Positions 51,603 through 59,306 of a DNA stretch of 64,000 nt are shown piece by piece; the stretch's first letter is position 1, and every line of letters begins with the position of its first letter. Under the pieces are notes generated by a model that worked only from the letters and a program-made list of their open reading frames with translations, was not told the origin of the DNA and ran no database searches. A program made the translations under genes and the position numbers. Source of the stretch: Oxalobacteraceae bacterium (GTDB lineage: Bacteria; Pseudomonadota; Gammaproteobacteria; Burkholderiales; Burkholderiaceae_D); NCBI GenBank assembly GCA_027490725.1, contig JAIXXN010000024.1:21030-85029 (forward strand), read 5' to 3'.

Positions 51603-53626
51603 TGGCTAGTCATCTGAAGAATCTGGGCCGCCGCGCTGCCTTGCCGGCCTTGCTGGTGGTGGCACTGAGCGGTTGCGCCGGACAAATGGCGTATCGCGAC
51701 GGCCGTGCGCTGATCGCCGAAGACAAGATCGAAGCGGGGCTGCTCAAATATCAGGAGGCAGCCAAGGCCGACCCGAGTAACGCGCAATTCCGCGCCGCCT
51801 ATCTGCGCGAGCGGGATCGCGCCATCCAGCGTTTTCTGGATCTGGGCGAGCAACTGCGGACAGAGGGCAAAGCCGAACTGGCCGAACAGAATCTGCGCCG
51901 CGCGCAGGGACTTGATCCGCTCAACGAACGTGCCCGTGCCGGACTGCGCGCGCTGGAACGCGACGAACGTCTGGGCAAGCTGCTCGATACGGCCAGCGGG
52001 CAGATCGAGAAGGGCGAACTGGAACAGGCAAAACAGAAGATCAATGCGGTGCTGACCGAATATCCGGCCAGCGAGCGCGCGCGTCTGCTGCAACGCCAGC
52101 TCGCGGAAAAACACAGTCCGGCTGCGGGTGAACCCGGCCTGGCCAAGGCGTACAAGCAGGCGATCACCATCGAGTTTCGCGATGCGCCGCTGAAGCAGGT
52201 GTTCGATGTGATCTCGCGCCGTTCGGGCTTGAACTTCGTGTTCGATAAGGATGTGAAGCTGGATCAGCGTACCACCATCCTGCTGAAAAACAGCACGGTG
52301 GAATCGGCCATCTATTTCATGCTGCTGACCAATCAGCTGGAACAGCAGGTGATGGACGCTAATACGGTACTGATTTTCCCGAACGTGGCCGCCAAGCTGA
52401 AGGAATATCAGGAAATGTCGGTGAAGACCTTCTTCATGGCCAACGCCGATGCCAAGCAGGTTGCGAATACGCTCAAGACGATACTGAAAACGCGCGATGT
52501 GGTGGTTGATGAAAAACTCAATCTGCTGATCGTACGCGACACGCCGGAAGCGATCCGTCTGGCCGAACGACTGGTGGCGCTGCAGGACACGCCGGAGCCG
52601 GAAGTGATGCTGGAGGTGGAGATTCTGGAAGTGAAGCGCGGCAGCGTGATGGATCTGGGGGTGGCCTGGCCAACCACGGTGGGGCTGACGCCACTGACCT
52701 CGAGTGGCGGTACGGCGATCAAGCTGAATGACCTGCGCAATCTGAACCAGCGCAGCATCGGTGTGAGTGGCGTTTCGGCGACCCTGAACGCGAATACCAA
52801 TGACACCAATACCAATCTGCTGGCCAATCCGCGGATTCGCGTGCGTAACAAGGAAAAGGCCAAGATCGTCATCGGCGACAAGCTGCCGGTCGTAACCACC
52901 ACCGTGTCGTCCGGCGTGGGCGGCTTTGCCAGCGATTCGATCACCTATGTCGAAGTAGGTCTGACGCTGAATGTGGAGCCGACCATCTATCTGAATAACG
53001 AAGTGGCGATCCGCGTCGGCCTGGAAGTGAGTAACCTGACCGGCACACTGACCACCAAGAACGGTGGCACGGCTTACCAGATCGGCACCCGACAGGCTGC
53101 CACCATGCTGCAGCTGAAGGATGGCGAGAATCAGGTGCTGGCAGGTCTGATCAACAATGAAGAACGTGGCGCAGGTAATCACGTGCCGGGCTTTGGTGAT
53201 CTGCCGATTGTGGGTCGGCTGTTCGGCAATAAGCGTGATGATAATCAGCGCACCGAGATCGTGCTGTCGATTACGCCGCACCTGATCCGCAATCTGCAGC
53301 GCCCCGAGGCGAATGTGTCCGAGTTTTCGGCCGGTACCGAAGCGAGCTTCCGGCGCCGTCCGGATATGACGCTGCGCGCGCCTGTCATGCTGCCAGCACC
53401 GGCTCCCGTGCCGATGCCAGCACCGCAGCCATTGCCGGTGTCGTCGCTGGCTCCGGCAGTACCAGCAGCTCCAGCTCCAGCAGCACCTGTTACGGCAGTG
53501 GTTCCGGTCGCAGCAGCCGTGATGGTCCCGGCGGCGGGCGTTATGCCTGCGGGGGAAGCAGTAGCTATGCCGCCGCCAGCACCGGGCGACATCGTTGCTC
53601 CATCGCCGCTGCAGCCGCGTCCCTGA
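51602..53626 (+). CDS. gspD: Secretin GspD-like lipoprotein with TPR-like N-terminus
   Basis: 674 residues. Lipobox LSGC follows a hydrophobic signal sequence, predicting self-piloting to the outer membrane. Residues 30-165 are helical repeats (EDKIEAGLLKYQEAAKADP, GKAELAEQNLRRAQGLDP) of TPR type. Then come an N0/STN domain (ITIEFRDAPLKQVFDVISRR, about 180-255), an N1 domain (VKTFFMANADAKQVANTLKT), and the secretin domain (about 370-575) with VGLTLNVEPTIYLNNEVAIR, FGDLPIVGRLFG and TEIVLSITPHLIRNL. A Pro/Ala/Val-rich tail of about 90 residues is unusual. It forms the outer-membrane channel of the system. Confidence 0.9.
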   Translation: MASHLKNLGRRAALPALLVVALSGCAGQMAYRDGRALIAEDKIEAGLLKYQEAAKADPSNAQFRAAYLRERDRAIQRFLDLGEQLRTEGKAELAEQNLRRAQGLDPLNERARAGLRALERDERLGKLLDTASGQIEKGELEQAKQKINAVLTEYPASERARLLQRQLAEKHSPAAGEPGLAKAYKQAITIEFRDAPLKQVFDVISRRSGLNFVFDKDVKLDQRTTILLKNSTVESAIYFMLLTNQLEQQVMDANTVLIFPNVAAKLKEYQEMSVKTFFMANADAKQVANTLKTILKTRDVVVDEKLNLLIVRDTPEAIRLAERLVALQDTPEPEVMLEVEILEVKRGSVMDLGVAWPTTVGLTPLTSSGGTAIKLNDLRNLNQRSIGVSGVSATLNANTNDTNTNLLANPRIRVRNKEKAKIVIGDKLPVVTTTVSSGVGGFASDSITYVEVGLTLNVEPTIYLNNEVAIRVGLEVSNLTGTLTTKNGGTAYQIGTRQAATMLQLKDGENQVLAGLINNEERGAGNHVPGFGDLPIVGRLFGNKRDDNQRTEIVLSITPHLIRNLQRPEANVSEFSAGTEASFRRRPDMTLRAPVMLPAPAPVPMPAPQPLPVSSLAPAVPAAPAPAAPVTAVVPVAAAVMVPAAGVMPAGEAVAMPPPAPGDIVAPSPLQPRP

Positions 53627-53652
53627 GCAAATATAAGCGAACCTGAGCGAAC

Positions 53653-54129
53653 ATGAGCAAGCGCGCTAGCGGCTTTACGCTGATCGAACTACTGGTGACG
53701 CTGGCCATACTTGGCCTGCTGAGCGCACTGGTGGTGCCGACTGCGCAGGTCGTCGTGCAGCGCCGTCAGGAGCAGGAATTGCGTGAAGCGCTGCACCAGA
53801 TCCGTCAGGGGCTCGATGCCTACAAGGCTGCGTATGATCAGGGGCGGGTGGCCAAGTCGCTGGGCGCCAGCGGATATCCGAAAACGCTGGAGTCGCTGGT
53901 CGAGGGCGTGCCGGATATGCAGACCCCAGCGCATACCAAGATCTTCTTTCTGCGTCGCTTGCCACGTGATCCCTTTAGCAGCGATGCGACGCTGAGCGAG
54001 GCGCAAACCTGGGGTAAGCGCAGTTATGCCAGCGAGGCCGACCAGCCGCGCGAAGGTGATGATGTCTATGACGTCTACAGTCTGAGCGAAAAATCGGGAC
54101 TGAATGGCGTCCCCTACAGGAAATGGTAA
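53653..54129 (+). CDS. Type II secretion pseudopilin (GspG-like)
   Basis: 158 residues. Class III signal ASG then [20 protein letters not shown] with Glu5, followed by a helix and a globular part ([44 protein letters not shown]). It differs from the major pseudopilin at 45.6 kb and is one of three clustered minor pseudopilins. It starts 27 bases after the secretin gene. Confidence 0.85.
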   Translation: MSKRASGFTLIELLVTLAILGLLSALVVPTAQVVVQRRQEQELREALHQIRQGLDAYKAAYDQGRVAKSLGASGYPKTLESLVEGVPDMQTPAHTKIFFLRRLPRDPFSSDATLSEAQTWGKRSYASEADQPREGDDVYDVYSLSEKSGLNGVPYRKW

Positions 54130-54131
54130 GT

Positions 54132-54503
54132 ATGCGTAGCCGAGGATTTACCCTGATCGAACTGCTGGTAGTGCTGGGCATCGTCGCACTGATGCTGACG
54201 CTGGCGGTGCCGCGTTATTTCCCCAGCATCGACAAGTCGAAGGAAGTCGTGTTGGCCGACAATTTGCGCAATGTGCGGCAGGTGCTGGACCAGTATTACG
54301 GCGATACGGGACGTTACCCGGATACGCTGGAACAGTTGGTTGAGAAGAAATATTTGCGCGCAATGCCGGTCGATCCGGTGACCGAAAGCGAGACCAGCTG
54401 GATCATCGTGCCGCCCGAGGATGGTAGCAAGGGTGGCGTGTATAACATCCGTAGTGGCGCTCCCGGCAACGATCGTAGCGGCAAGCCTTACGCCGACTGG
54501 TAA
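54132..54503 (+). CDS. Type II secretion pseudopilin (GspG-like)
   Basis: About 123 residues from ATG 54132; ATG 54123, overlapping the previous stop, is an alternative. Class III signal RSRG then [20 protein letters not shown] with Glu5. The globular part shows DTGRYPDTLEQLVEKKYLRA, PVDPVTES and YNIRSGAPGNDRSGKPY, GspG-like but shorter. The next gene overlaps its stop by one base. Confidence 0.85.
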   Translation: MRSRGFTLIELLVVLGIVALMLTLAVPRYFPSIDKSKEVVLADNLRNVRQVLDQYYGDTGRYPDTLEQLVEKKYLRAMPVDPVTESETSWIIVPPEDGSKGGVYNIRSGAPGNDRSGKPYADW

Positions 54504-55186
54504 TGCAGCAGCGCGACCGGCGCCGCCAGCGCGGCTTTACTTATCTGAGCCTGATGATATTGCTGGCCATCATCGGTCTGGTCACGGCATCCTCGATCAA
54601 GCTCGGTTCGGTGTTGCAGCGCAGCCGTGCCGAACAGGAACTCCTGATAATCGGCGCGGCGTTCAGCGATGCCTTGCAAAGCTACGCTGAAGCGACCCCG
54701 TCAGGGCAGCCAACCATCCCGCCCTCGCTCAAGGAATTGTTACGCGACCCGCGCTTTCCCACCCCGCGACGGCACCTCAGGAAGATTTTTGTCGACCCCA
54801 TGACCGGTCAGGCGGAGTGGGGCGTTGTGTATGCCGGGGAAAAATCTGGCGTGCTATCCATCTATAGTTTGTCCAGTGCAAGGCCGGTAAAGCTCAGTAA
54901 CTTCCCGTCGCGTTTTGCCGGGTTTGCCGGCATGGCACGAATTTCGGATTGGAAGTTCACTGGCGGTCAAAAATCGGCAGATACCGACGCAGCCAGTACT
55001 GGCGCGCCCCCGCCGTCTGTTGCACCGCAACAACGGACGGAAGAAAATCCTGTCGAGCAGCCTGCCGCAGCGGAAGAAAGTGCCGCGCCCGAGCCAGAAA
55101 ACACAGAATCGTCCACGACAGAGCCGAGTCCGGCGCCGGTTGCTGAAAAGATATATGTACCTTTAAAACAAGATTCTCACCAATGA
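54503..55186 (+). CDS. Atypical pseudopilin-like protein with acidic Pro/Glu-rich tail
   Basis: 227 residues, last gene of the secretion operon. The N-terminus RQRG then FTYLSLMILLAIIGLVTAS mimics a class III prepilin signal but has Ser instead of the conserved Glu at position +5, as some tip pseudopilins (GspK) also vary. A globular part (residues 60-150, PPSLKELLRDPRFPTPRRHL, FVDPMTGQAEWGVVY) is followed by a 70-residue low-complexity tail rich in Ala, Pro, Glu and Ser. Could be a tip or regulatory subunit; no exact family recognised. Confidence 0.72.
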   Translation: MQQRDRRRQRGFTYLSLMILLAIIGLVTASSIKLGSVLQRSRAEQELLIIGAAFSDALQSYAEATPSGQPTIPPSLKELLRDPRFPTPRRHLRKIFVDPMTGQAEWGVVYAGEKSGVLSIYSLSSARPVKLSNFPSRFAGFAGMARISDWKFTGGQKSADTDAASTGAPPPSVAPQQRTEENPVEQPAAAEESAAPEPENTESSTTEPSPAPVAEKIYVPLKQDSHQ

Positions 55187-55257
55187 TTGCAGAATTTTGC
55201 ACCATTTTGGACTGAAACTATTTCCGTCCGGATTCATTTTCTACGATATGAAAAAAG

Positions 55258-55281
55258 TTGCACAGGTGCAAACCAAAATGG
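55258..55281. promoter_or_regulatory. Inverted repeats upstream of the second PEP-CTERM gene
   Basis: TTGCACAGGTGCAA (55258-55271) is a near-perfect palindrome just upstream of the promoter candidate, and CCAAAATGG (55273-55281) is the reverse complement of CCATTTTGG at 55202-55210, which itself follows another TTGCACC (55197-55203). The arrangement looks like an operator set. Confidence 0.4.
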
Positions 55282-55285
55282 AAAA

Positions 55286-55314
55286 TTTACAATGAAATTC
55301 GGCTTTGTTATGTT
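55286..55314 (+). promoter_or_regulatory. Sigma-70 promoter candidate for the PEP-CTERM gene
   Basis: TTTACA (55286-55291) and TATGTT (55309-55314) are separated by 17 bases, in the 210-base gap before the gene at 55397. The leader would be about 75 bases. Confidence 0.45.
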
Positions 55315-55396
55315 ATGATTATCCAAGTAGCACTCCTGTTAACTAAAATCGTGGCCCGCTGAGCGAAGCCACAATTCGTATGATTAAGGAAATCAC

Positions 55397-55891
55397 ATGA
55401 AATTGAAATCTATCGTTGCTGGCGCTCTGCTGGCTGCAGCATCGTTCGGCGCTTCGGCAGCCACCATCTACGCTCCAGCAACCGTTGGTAGCTCGTTCTC
55501 CAACCTGCTGATCGGCACCATCAATGTTGCTTCGCTGTCGGACATCACCGGTAACGTGTTTGCTGCTGACAAAGTTAGCTACACCCCAGTTCCAGGCGTG
55601 ACTTTCACCCTGACCCTGGACACCGTGAACTTCACCAGCGCAACCGTTGGTTCGCTGGTTGACACCGACCTGTCGACCACCGGCTTCAGCCTGCACAATG
55701 TTGCAGCTGGTTCGTACAACGTTTTCGCTTCCGGCACCCTGATGGGCAACGGCCAGTCGAGCAACGTTGCTTTCCTGGGCGCTAACTACTCCGTAACCGC
55801 TGTACCAGAACCAGAAACCTACGGCATGCTGCTGGGCGGTCTGGCTCTGCTGGGCGTAGTTGCTCGTCGCAAAGCAAACAAAGCAGCCTAA
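55397..55891 (+). CDS. PEP-CTERM sorting domain protein (FxDxF-like)
   Basis: 164 residues; ATG 55397 after TAAGGAAATCAC. Signal peptide ends at ASA (residue about 22). The middle is a Thr/Val/Ser-rich strand domain (VTFTLTLDTVNFTSATVG, SYNVFASGTLMGNGQ), reminiscent of FxDxF-family PEP-CTERM proteins. The C-terminus is VPEPETYGMLLGGLALLG then VVARRKANKAA, a complete sorting signal. The codon choice (GCT, GGC, CTG, few rare codons) suggests high expression. It has its own promoter candidate and a strong terminator, so it is probably monocistronic. Predicted substrate of XrtB. Confidence 0.93.
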   Translation: MKLKSIVAGALLAAASFGASAATIYAPATVGSSFSNLLIGTINVASLSDITGNVFAADKVSYTPVPGVTFTLTLDTVNFTSATVGSLVDTDLSTTGFSLHNVAAGSYNVFASGTLMGNGQSSNVAFLGANYSVTAVPEPETYGMLLGGLALLGVVARRKANKAA

Positions 55892-55908
55892 GTTTTAGCT
55901 GATTTGAG

Positions 55909-55936
55909 AAAAACCCGCCTCGGCGGGTTTTTTTTT
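55909..55936 (+). terminator. Intrinsic terminator after the PEP-CTERM gene
   Basis: AAACCCGCC (55911-55919) pairs with GGCGGGTTT (55922-55930), followed by a run of T to 55936. Confidence 0.9.
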
Positions 55937-55960
55937 CGTCCTGATTTTCGAGCGAGAGAA

Positions 55961-56221
55961 CCGGGGTCAGAACCGGGGTCAGATCCGACATCCGGACACG
56001 AACTCTACAGGAGCCGGGGTCAGATCCGACATCCGGACACGAACTCTGCAGGTATCGCTGCTGCTTTCATTCCAGTCGAGAAATATGAGGCCTTTGTTTG
56101 CTTCGGGAGACTCTGGTGGGGAAGTGCGGGGGGAAACTGCAGCGTCGGCACATCCAGACCGCATACGGCCTTGGGAGCGCCAACCGAGCTCATGTCCGAA
56201 TGTCGGATCTGACCCCGGTTG
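55961..56221. repeat. REP/BIME-like repeat cluster A
   Basis: A short fragment CCGGGGTCAGA (55961-55971) is followed by two direct copies of a repeat of about 38 bases (55973-56011 and 56014-56052: CCGGGGTCAGATCCGACATC then CGGACACGAACTCT). After about 140 unrelated bases comes an inverted partial copy (56192-56220). The cluster fills the convergent gap between a terminator and the 3' end of murJ. The small open frame across it is not considered a gene. Confidence 0.85.
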
Positions 56222-56237
56222 GTCTATACAAACGCGG

Positions 56238-57788
56238 TTAGCGGGCGCTGCGCTTGAAATCGCGCACGCGGAAGCCTAGTGCTAGCAATACGGCGAAATA
56301 TACGCTGGCGCAGGCGCCTATCACTAGCAGCAGGGCGCCGATGCGCAGCAGGGTGTGGTGCTGCATGCCTAGCCAGTCGATCTGGTGCGCGCCCAGCCAT
56401 GCGGCGCCACCCATCGCGATGCAGGCGAGTACCAGCTTGAGGCAGAACAACGGCCAGCCCGGCTTCGGGGTGTAGATGCCGCGCTTGCGCAAGCCGGCAA
56501 ACAGGAAGCCGGCGTTGATGCAGGCGCCCAGGCCGATCGATAGGGCCAGCCCGGCCACTTGCAGATACGGTACGAACAGCCAGTTCATCAACTGGGTCGC
56601 GATCAGCACGCCGGTGGCAATCTTGACGGGAGTGCGGATGTCTTGACGGGCGTAAAAGGCCGGCGCCAGCGTTTTCACGAGAATAATCCCCAGCAGGCCG
56701 GCACTATAGGCGATCAGTGGTCGGGCCGACTGGGCCGCTGCTTCGGCCGTGAACTTGCCGTAGTGGAACAGGGTGGCGATCAGTGGCTCGGCCAGCATGG
56801 CCAGTCCCACCGCTGCAGGCAGGGCCAGCAGGAAGGTCAGGCGCAGGCCCCAGTCCAGCAAATCGGAGTATTCCTGTGGATCGCCATCGGACTGGGCTTT
56901 GGAGAGGCTGGGCAGCAGGATGGTGCCCAGCGCTACGCCCAGTAGTGCGGTAGGGAATTCCATCAGGCGGTCGGCATACGAGAGCCAGGAGATGCTTCCT
57001 TCGGCCAGACGCGAGGCGATGCTGGTGTTGATCATCAGGCTGATCTGGGCTGCCGAGACGGCGAACACGGCGGGTGCCATCTTCTTCAGTACGCGGCGCA
57101 CGCCAGCATCGCCCAGACCTGCAGCAGGGTTCCATGACAGGGTAGGCAGCATGCCGATCTTGATCAGTGCGGGAACTTGCAGCGCGACCTGCAGGATGCC
57201 GCCGATGAACACGGCAATTGCCATGGCATAGATCGGCTGCTCCAGATGTGACTGCAGAAATAAGGAGGCTGAGATGAATGACAGGTTCAGCAGCACCGGC
57301 GTGAAGGCGGGGATCTTGAACTCGCGCCAGGTATTCAGCACGCCACCGGCCAGCGCCACAAAGGCCATGAAGCTAATATAAGGGAACATCAGGCGTGTCA
57401 TCCAGACGGCCGCATCGAAGGCGCCCGGCTGCTTGTCCAGTCCGGTTGCAATCAGGTAAACAAACAGCGGCGCGCCGAGGATGCCGATGGCGCTGACGAA
57501 CAGGGTAGACCAGACCAGTGTGTTCGCAACATGGTCGACCAGTTTCTTGGAGGCTTCCTGCCCGTGCTGATTCTTATACTCTGATAAAATCGGTACGAAG
57601 GCCTGTGAAAAAGCGCCCTCGGCAAACAGGCGGCGCAGCAGGTTGGGAATGCGGAACGCGACGATGAACGCGTCTGTGTAGGCCCCGGCACCGAAGGCGC
57701 GGGCGAACAGCGTTTCACGTAATAATCCGGTTACGCGGGACAGCATCGTCATGCTGGAAATGGCGGCAAGAGTTTTAAGCAGGTTCAT
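56238..57788 (-). CDS. murJ: Lipid II flippase MurJ
   Basis: 516 residues, about 14 membrane helices. Start MNLLKTLAAISSMTMLSRVT and the segment LLRETLFARAFGAGAYTDAF (with the conserved Arg), then NLLRRLFAEGAFSQAFVPIL are diagnostic for MurJ/MviN. It moves lipid II across the inner membrane for peptidoglycan synthesis. ATG 57788 lacks a Shine-Dalgarno sequence, and a TATAAT on its strand lies directly upstream. It is divergent from rpsT, a common arrangement in betaproteobacteria. Confidence 0.95.
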   Translation of the reverse strand: MNLLKTLAAISSMTMLSRVTGLLRETLFARAFGAGAYTDAFIVAFRIPNLLRRLFAEGAFSQAFVPILSEYKNQHGQEASKKLVDHVANTLVWSTLFVSAIGILGAPLFVYLIATGLDKQPGAFDAAVWMTRLMFPYISFMAFVALAGGVLNTWREFKIPAFTPVLLNLSFISASLFLQSHLEQPIYAMAIAVFIGGILQVALQVPALIKIGMLPTLSWNPAAGLGDAGVRRVLKKMAPAVFAVSAAQISLMINTSIASRLAEGSISWLSYADRLMEFPTALLGVALGTILLPSLSKAQSDGDPQEYSDLLDWGLRLTFLLALPAAVGLAMLAEPLIATLFHYGKFTAEAAAQSARPLIAYSAGLLGIILVKTLAPAFYARQDIRTPVKIATGVLIATQLMNWLFVPYLQVAGLALSIGLGACINAGFLFAGLRKRGIYTPKPGWPLFCLKLVLACIAMGGAAWLGAHQIDWLGMQHHTLLRIGALLLVIGACASVYFAVLLALGFRVRDFKRSAR

Positions 57789-57803
57789 GGGGCATGATTA
57801 TAG

Positions 57804-57832
57804 TTGCTCCCGCCTTAAAACATCGCTATAAT
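57804..57832 (+). promoter_or_regulatory. rpsT promoter
   Basis: TTGCTC (57804-57809) and TATAAT (57827-57832) are separated by 17 bases, 148 bases before rpsT. The opposite strand carries TATAAT at 57802-57797 for murJ, so the two promoters abut. Confidence 0.65.
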
Positions 57833-57924
57833 CGCAGGCTGTACAGAATTCTGTTACGCAGACACTAATGTTTGGCAGGCAGTAGTTTGACTCACATGGT
57901 TCGGCAGACGCACTGAACGCACCT

Positions 57925-57951
57925 GTTTGGCAAACAATAATGTTTGCAAAC
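57925..57951 (+). promoter_or_regulatory. Hairpin in the rpsT leader
   Basis: GTTTGGCAAAC and GTTTGCAAAC flank the loop AATAAT and can form a ten-pair stem with one bulged G, 28 bases before the rpsT start. Candidate for translational control by S20 or for mRNA stability. Confidence 0.45.
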
Positions 57952-57979
57952 GCACCTTTACCCTGATTTAGGAAATTCC

Positions 57980-58246
57980 ATGGCAAATACCGCACAAGCG
58001 CGCAAACGCGCTCGTCAAGCAGTCAAGCAAAACGCTCACAATTCGGCTCAGCGTTCGACCCTGCGCACCGCAATCAAAGCGGTTCGTAAAGCGATCCAGG
58101 CTGGCGATAAAGCTGCTGCTTCGGCAATCTTCCAATCGTCCGTGTCGACCATCGACAGCATCGCCGATAAGAAGATCATCCACAAAAACAAGGCAGCTCG
58201 TCATAAGAGCCGTCTGGCAGCAGCCCTGAAAGCACTGTCCGCTTAA
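57980..58246 (+). CDS. rpsT: 30S ribosomal protein S20
   Basis: 88 residues from ATG 57980, preceded by AGGAA; the frame opens 36 bases earlier without a better start. The sequence [20 protein letters not shown] then [19 protein letters not shown], with [19 protein letters not shown] at the end, is bacterial S20, which binds the 5' domain of 16S rRNA. It has its own promoter and a strong bidirectional terminator. Confidence 0.97.
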   Translation: MANTAQARKRARQAVKQNAHNSAQRSTLRTAIKAVRKAIQAGDKAAASAIFQSSVSTIDSIADKKIIHKNKAARHKSRLAAALKALSA

Positions 58247-58268
58247 TTTCCCTCACCGGAAGTAAGTT

Positions 58269-58309
58269 GCAAAAACCCGCACTGGCCCTAGGCTAGTGCG
58301 GGTTTTTGC
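58269..58309. terminator. Strong terminator after rpsT
   Basis: GCAAAAACCCGCACT (58269-58283) and AGTGCGGGTTTTTGC (58295-58309) are perfect 15-base complements with a GCC/GGC-containing loop; A and T tracts on both sides make it bidirectional. Confidence 0.9.
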
Positions 58310-58328
58310 GATTGTGGCAAGCATTAAC

Positions 58329-58545
58329 CCGGGGTCAGATCCGACATCCGGACACGAACTCTGCATTAAGCAGCCTGCAGCCCGCAGCAAGCTGGGGCCA
58401 CTACGCGGTAGCGCCAGAAAGCACATTCAGCGCAAAGCCTAATGTCGGCCAAATGACGATTGCGGTTGAGCCCGTGTCCGGATGTCGGATCTGACCCCGG
58501 TTGTTCGGTCGAGCCCGTGTCCGGATGTCGGATCTGACCCCGGTT
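58329..58545. repeat. REP/BIME-like repeat cluster B
   Basis: One direct copy (58329-58365) of the same repeat as at 56 kb, about 107 bases of unrelated sequence, then two inverted copies (58473-58502 and 58516-58545), which read CGTGTCCGGATGTCGGATCT then GACCCCGGTT. It fills the convergent gap between rpsT and the pseudouridine synthase gene. Copy order mirrors cluster A (direct copies outside left, inverted outside right). Confidence 0.85.
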
Positions 58546-58548
58546 TGT

Positions 58549-59109
58549 TTAGGTGTTCAGGTCTTTCGGGGAGACTTCCATCCATTCGCCGGGCATCAGG
58601 GGGTGGCTGGCCAGGGAGATGCCGCCGATGGCGGTGCGTACCAGTCGCAGGGTGGGTAGGCCGACGGCGGCTGTCATGCGGCGTACTTGTCGATTTTTGC
58701 CTTCCTGCAGGGTGATTGCCAGCCAACTGGTCGGCTGATCGGCGCGGCTGCGGATCGGCGGGTTGCGCGGCCATAACCACTGCGGCGCTTCGATCTGGAC
58801 GGCTTTGCAGGGCTTGCTCACAAAATCGCCCAGATCAAGCGGCGCCTGCAGTTTTGCCAGACTGGCCGCATCCGGCACGCCTTCCACTTGCACCAGGTAG
58901 ACCTTGGCTTCCTTGTGGTCGGGGTGGGCAATCATGTGTTGCAGTTTGCCGTCGTCGGTGAGTAGCATCAGGCCTTCGCTATCGGCATCGAGCCGGCCAG
59001 CAGGGTAGATATTCGGGATGTCGAGATGATCGGCCAGCGTGGCGCGGCCATCCTGTTGCGAGAACTGACACAGTACCTGAAAGGGTTTGTTAAATAGAAT
59101 GAGAGACAT
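58549..59109 (-). CDS. rluE: Pseudouridine synthase, RsuA/RluE type
   Basis: 186 residues, lacking the N-terminal S4 domain of RsuA. LILFNKPFQVLCQFS, then the catalytic-Asp motif PAGRLDADSEGLMLLT and the EGKNRQVRRMTAAVGLPTLR block are typical of the small RluE branch, which modifies a uridine in 23S rRNA. The target is assigned by family. Its 3' end lies four bases from repeat cluster B. Confidence 0.9.
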   Translation of the reverse strand: MSLILFNKPFQVLCQFSQQDGRATLADHLDIPNIYPAGRLDADSEGLMLLTDDGKLQHMIAHPDHKEAKVYLVQVEGVPDAASLAKLQAPLDLGDFVSKPCKAVQIEAPQWLWPRNPPIRSRADQPTSWLAITLQEGKNRQVRRMTAAVGLPTLRLVRTAIGGISLASHPLMPGEWMEVSPKDLNT

Positions 59110-59306
59110 ACTTTTCTTGGGGTGTTTTTGGTGTAGGCTTATTGGCCAGTATCTGAAAAACCGTAGCGCCTAGTAAAATACTCGTGCATAATGTGAAACG
59201 CCCGTCTTATGTCTTATAGAAGACTTCGGACAAATGTACCAACGTGCAACTAATTTATGCCTGGTAGCAGCTTGCTGCTTGCCGAGCGTCCACTTCGGAG
59301 AACACG

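Noticed and set aside
51566..53281. 571-codon open frame antisense to the secretin gene
   Set aside because: His/Gln/Arg-rich composition of a reverse-strand shadow, no recognisable domain.
55904..56212. 102-codon open frame over repeat cluster A
   Set aside because: It reads through a terminator and the dispersed repeats and encodes a repeat-derived low-complexity sequence.
55961..56221. CRISPR-like look of repeated units of about 38 bases
   Set aside because: Copies are adjacent or inverted, not separated by regular unique spacers; no cas genes are present.
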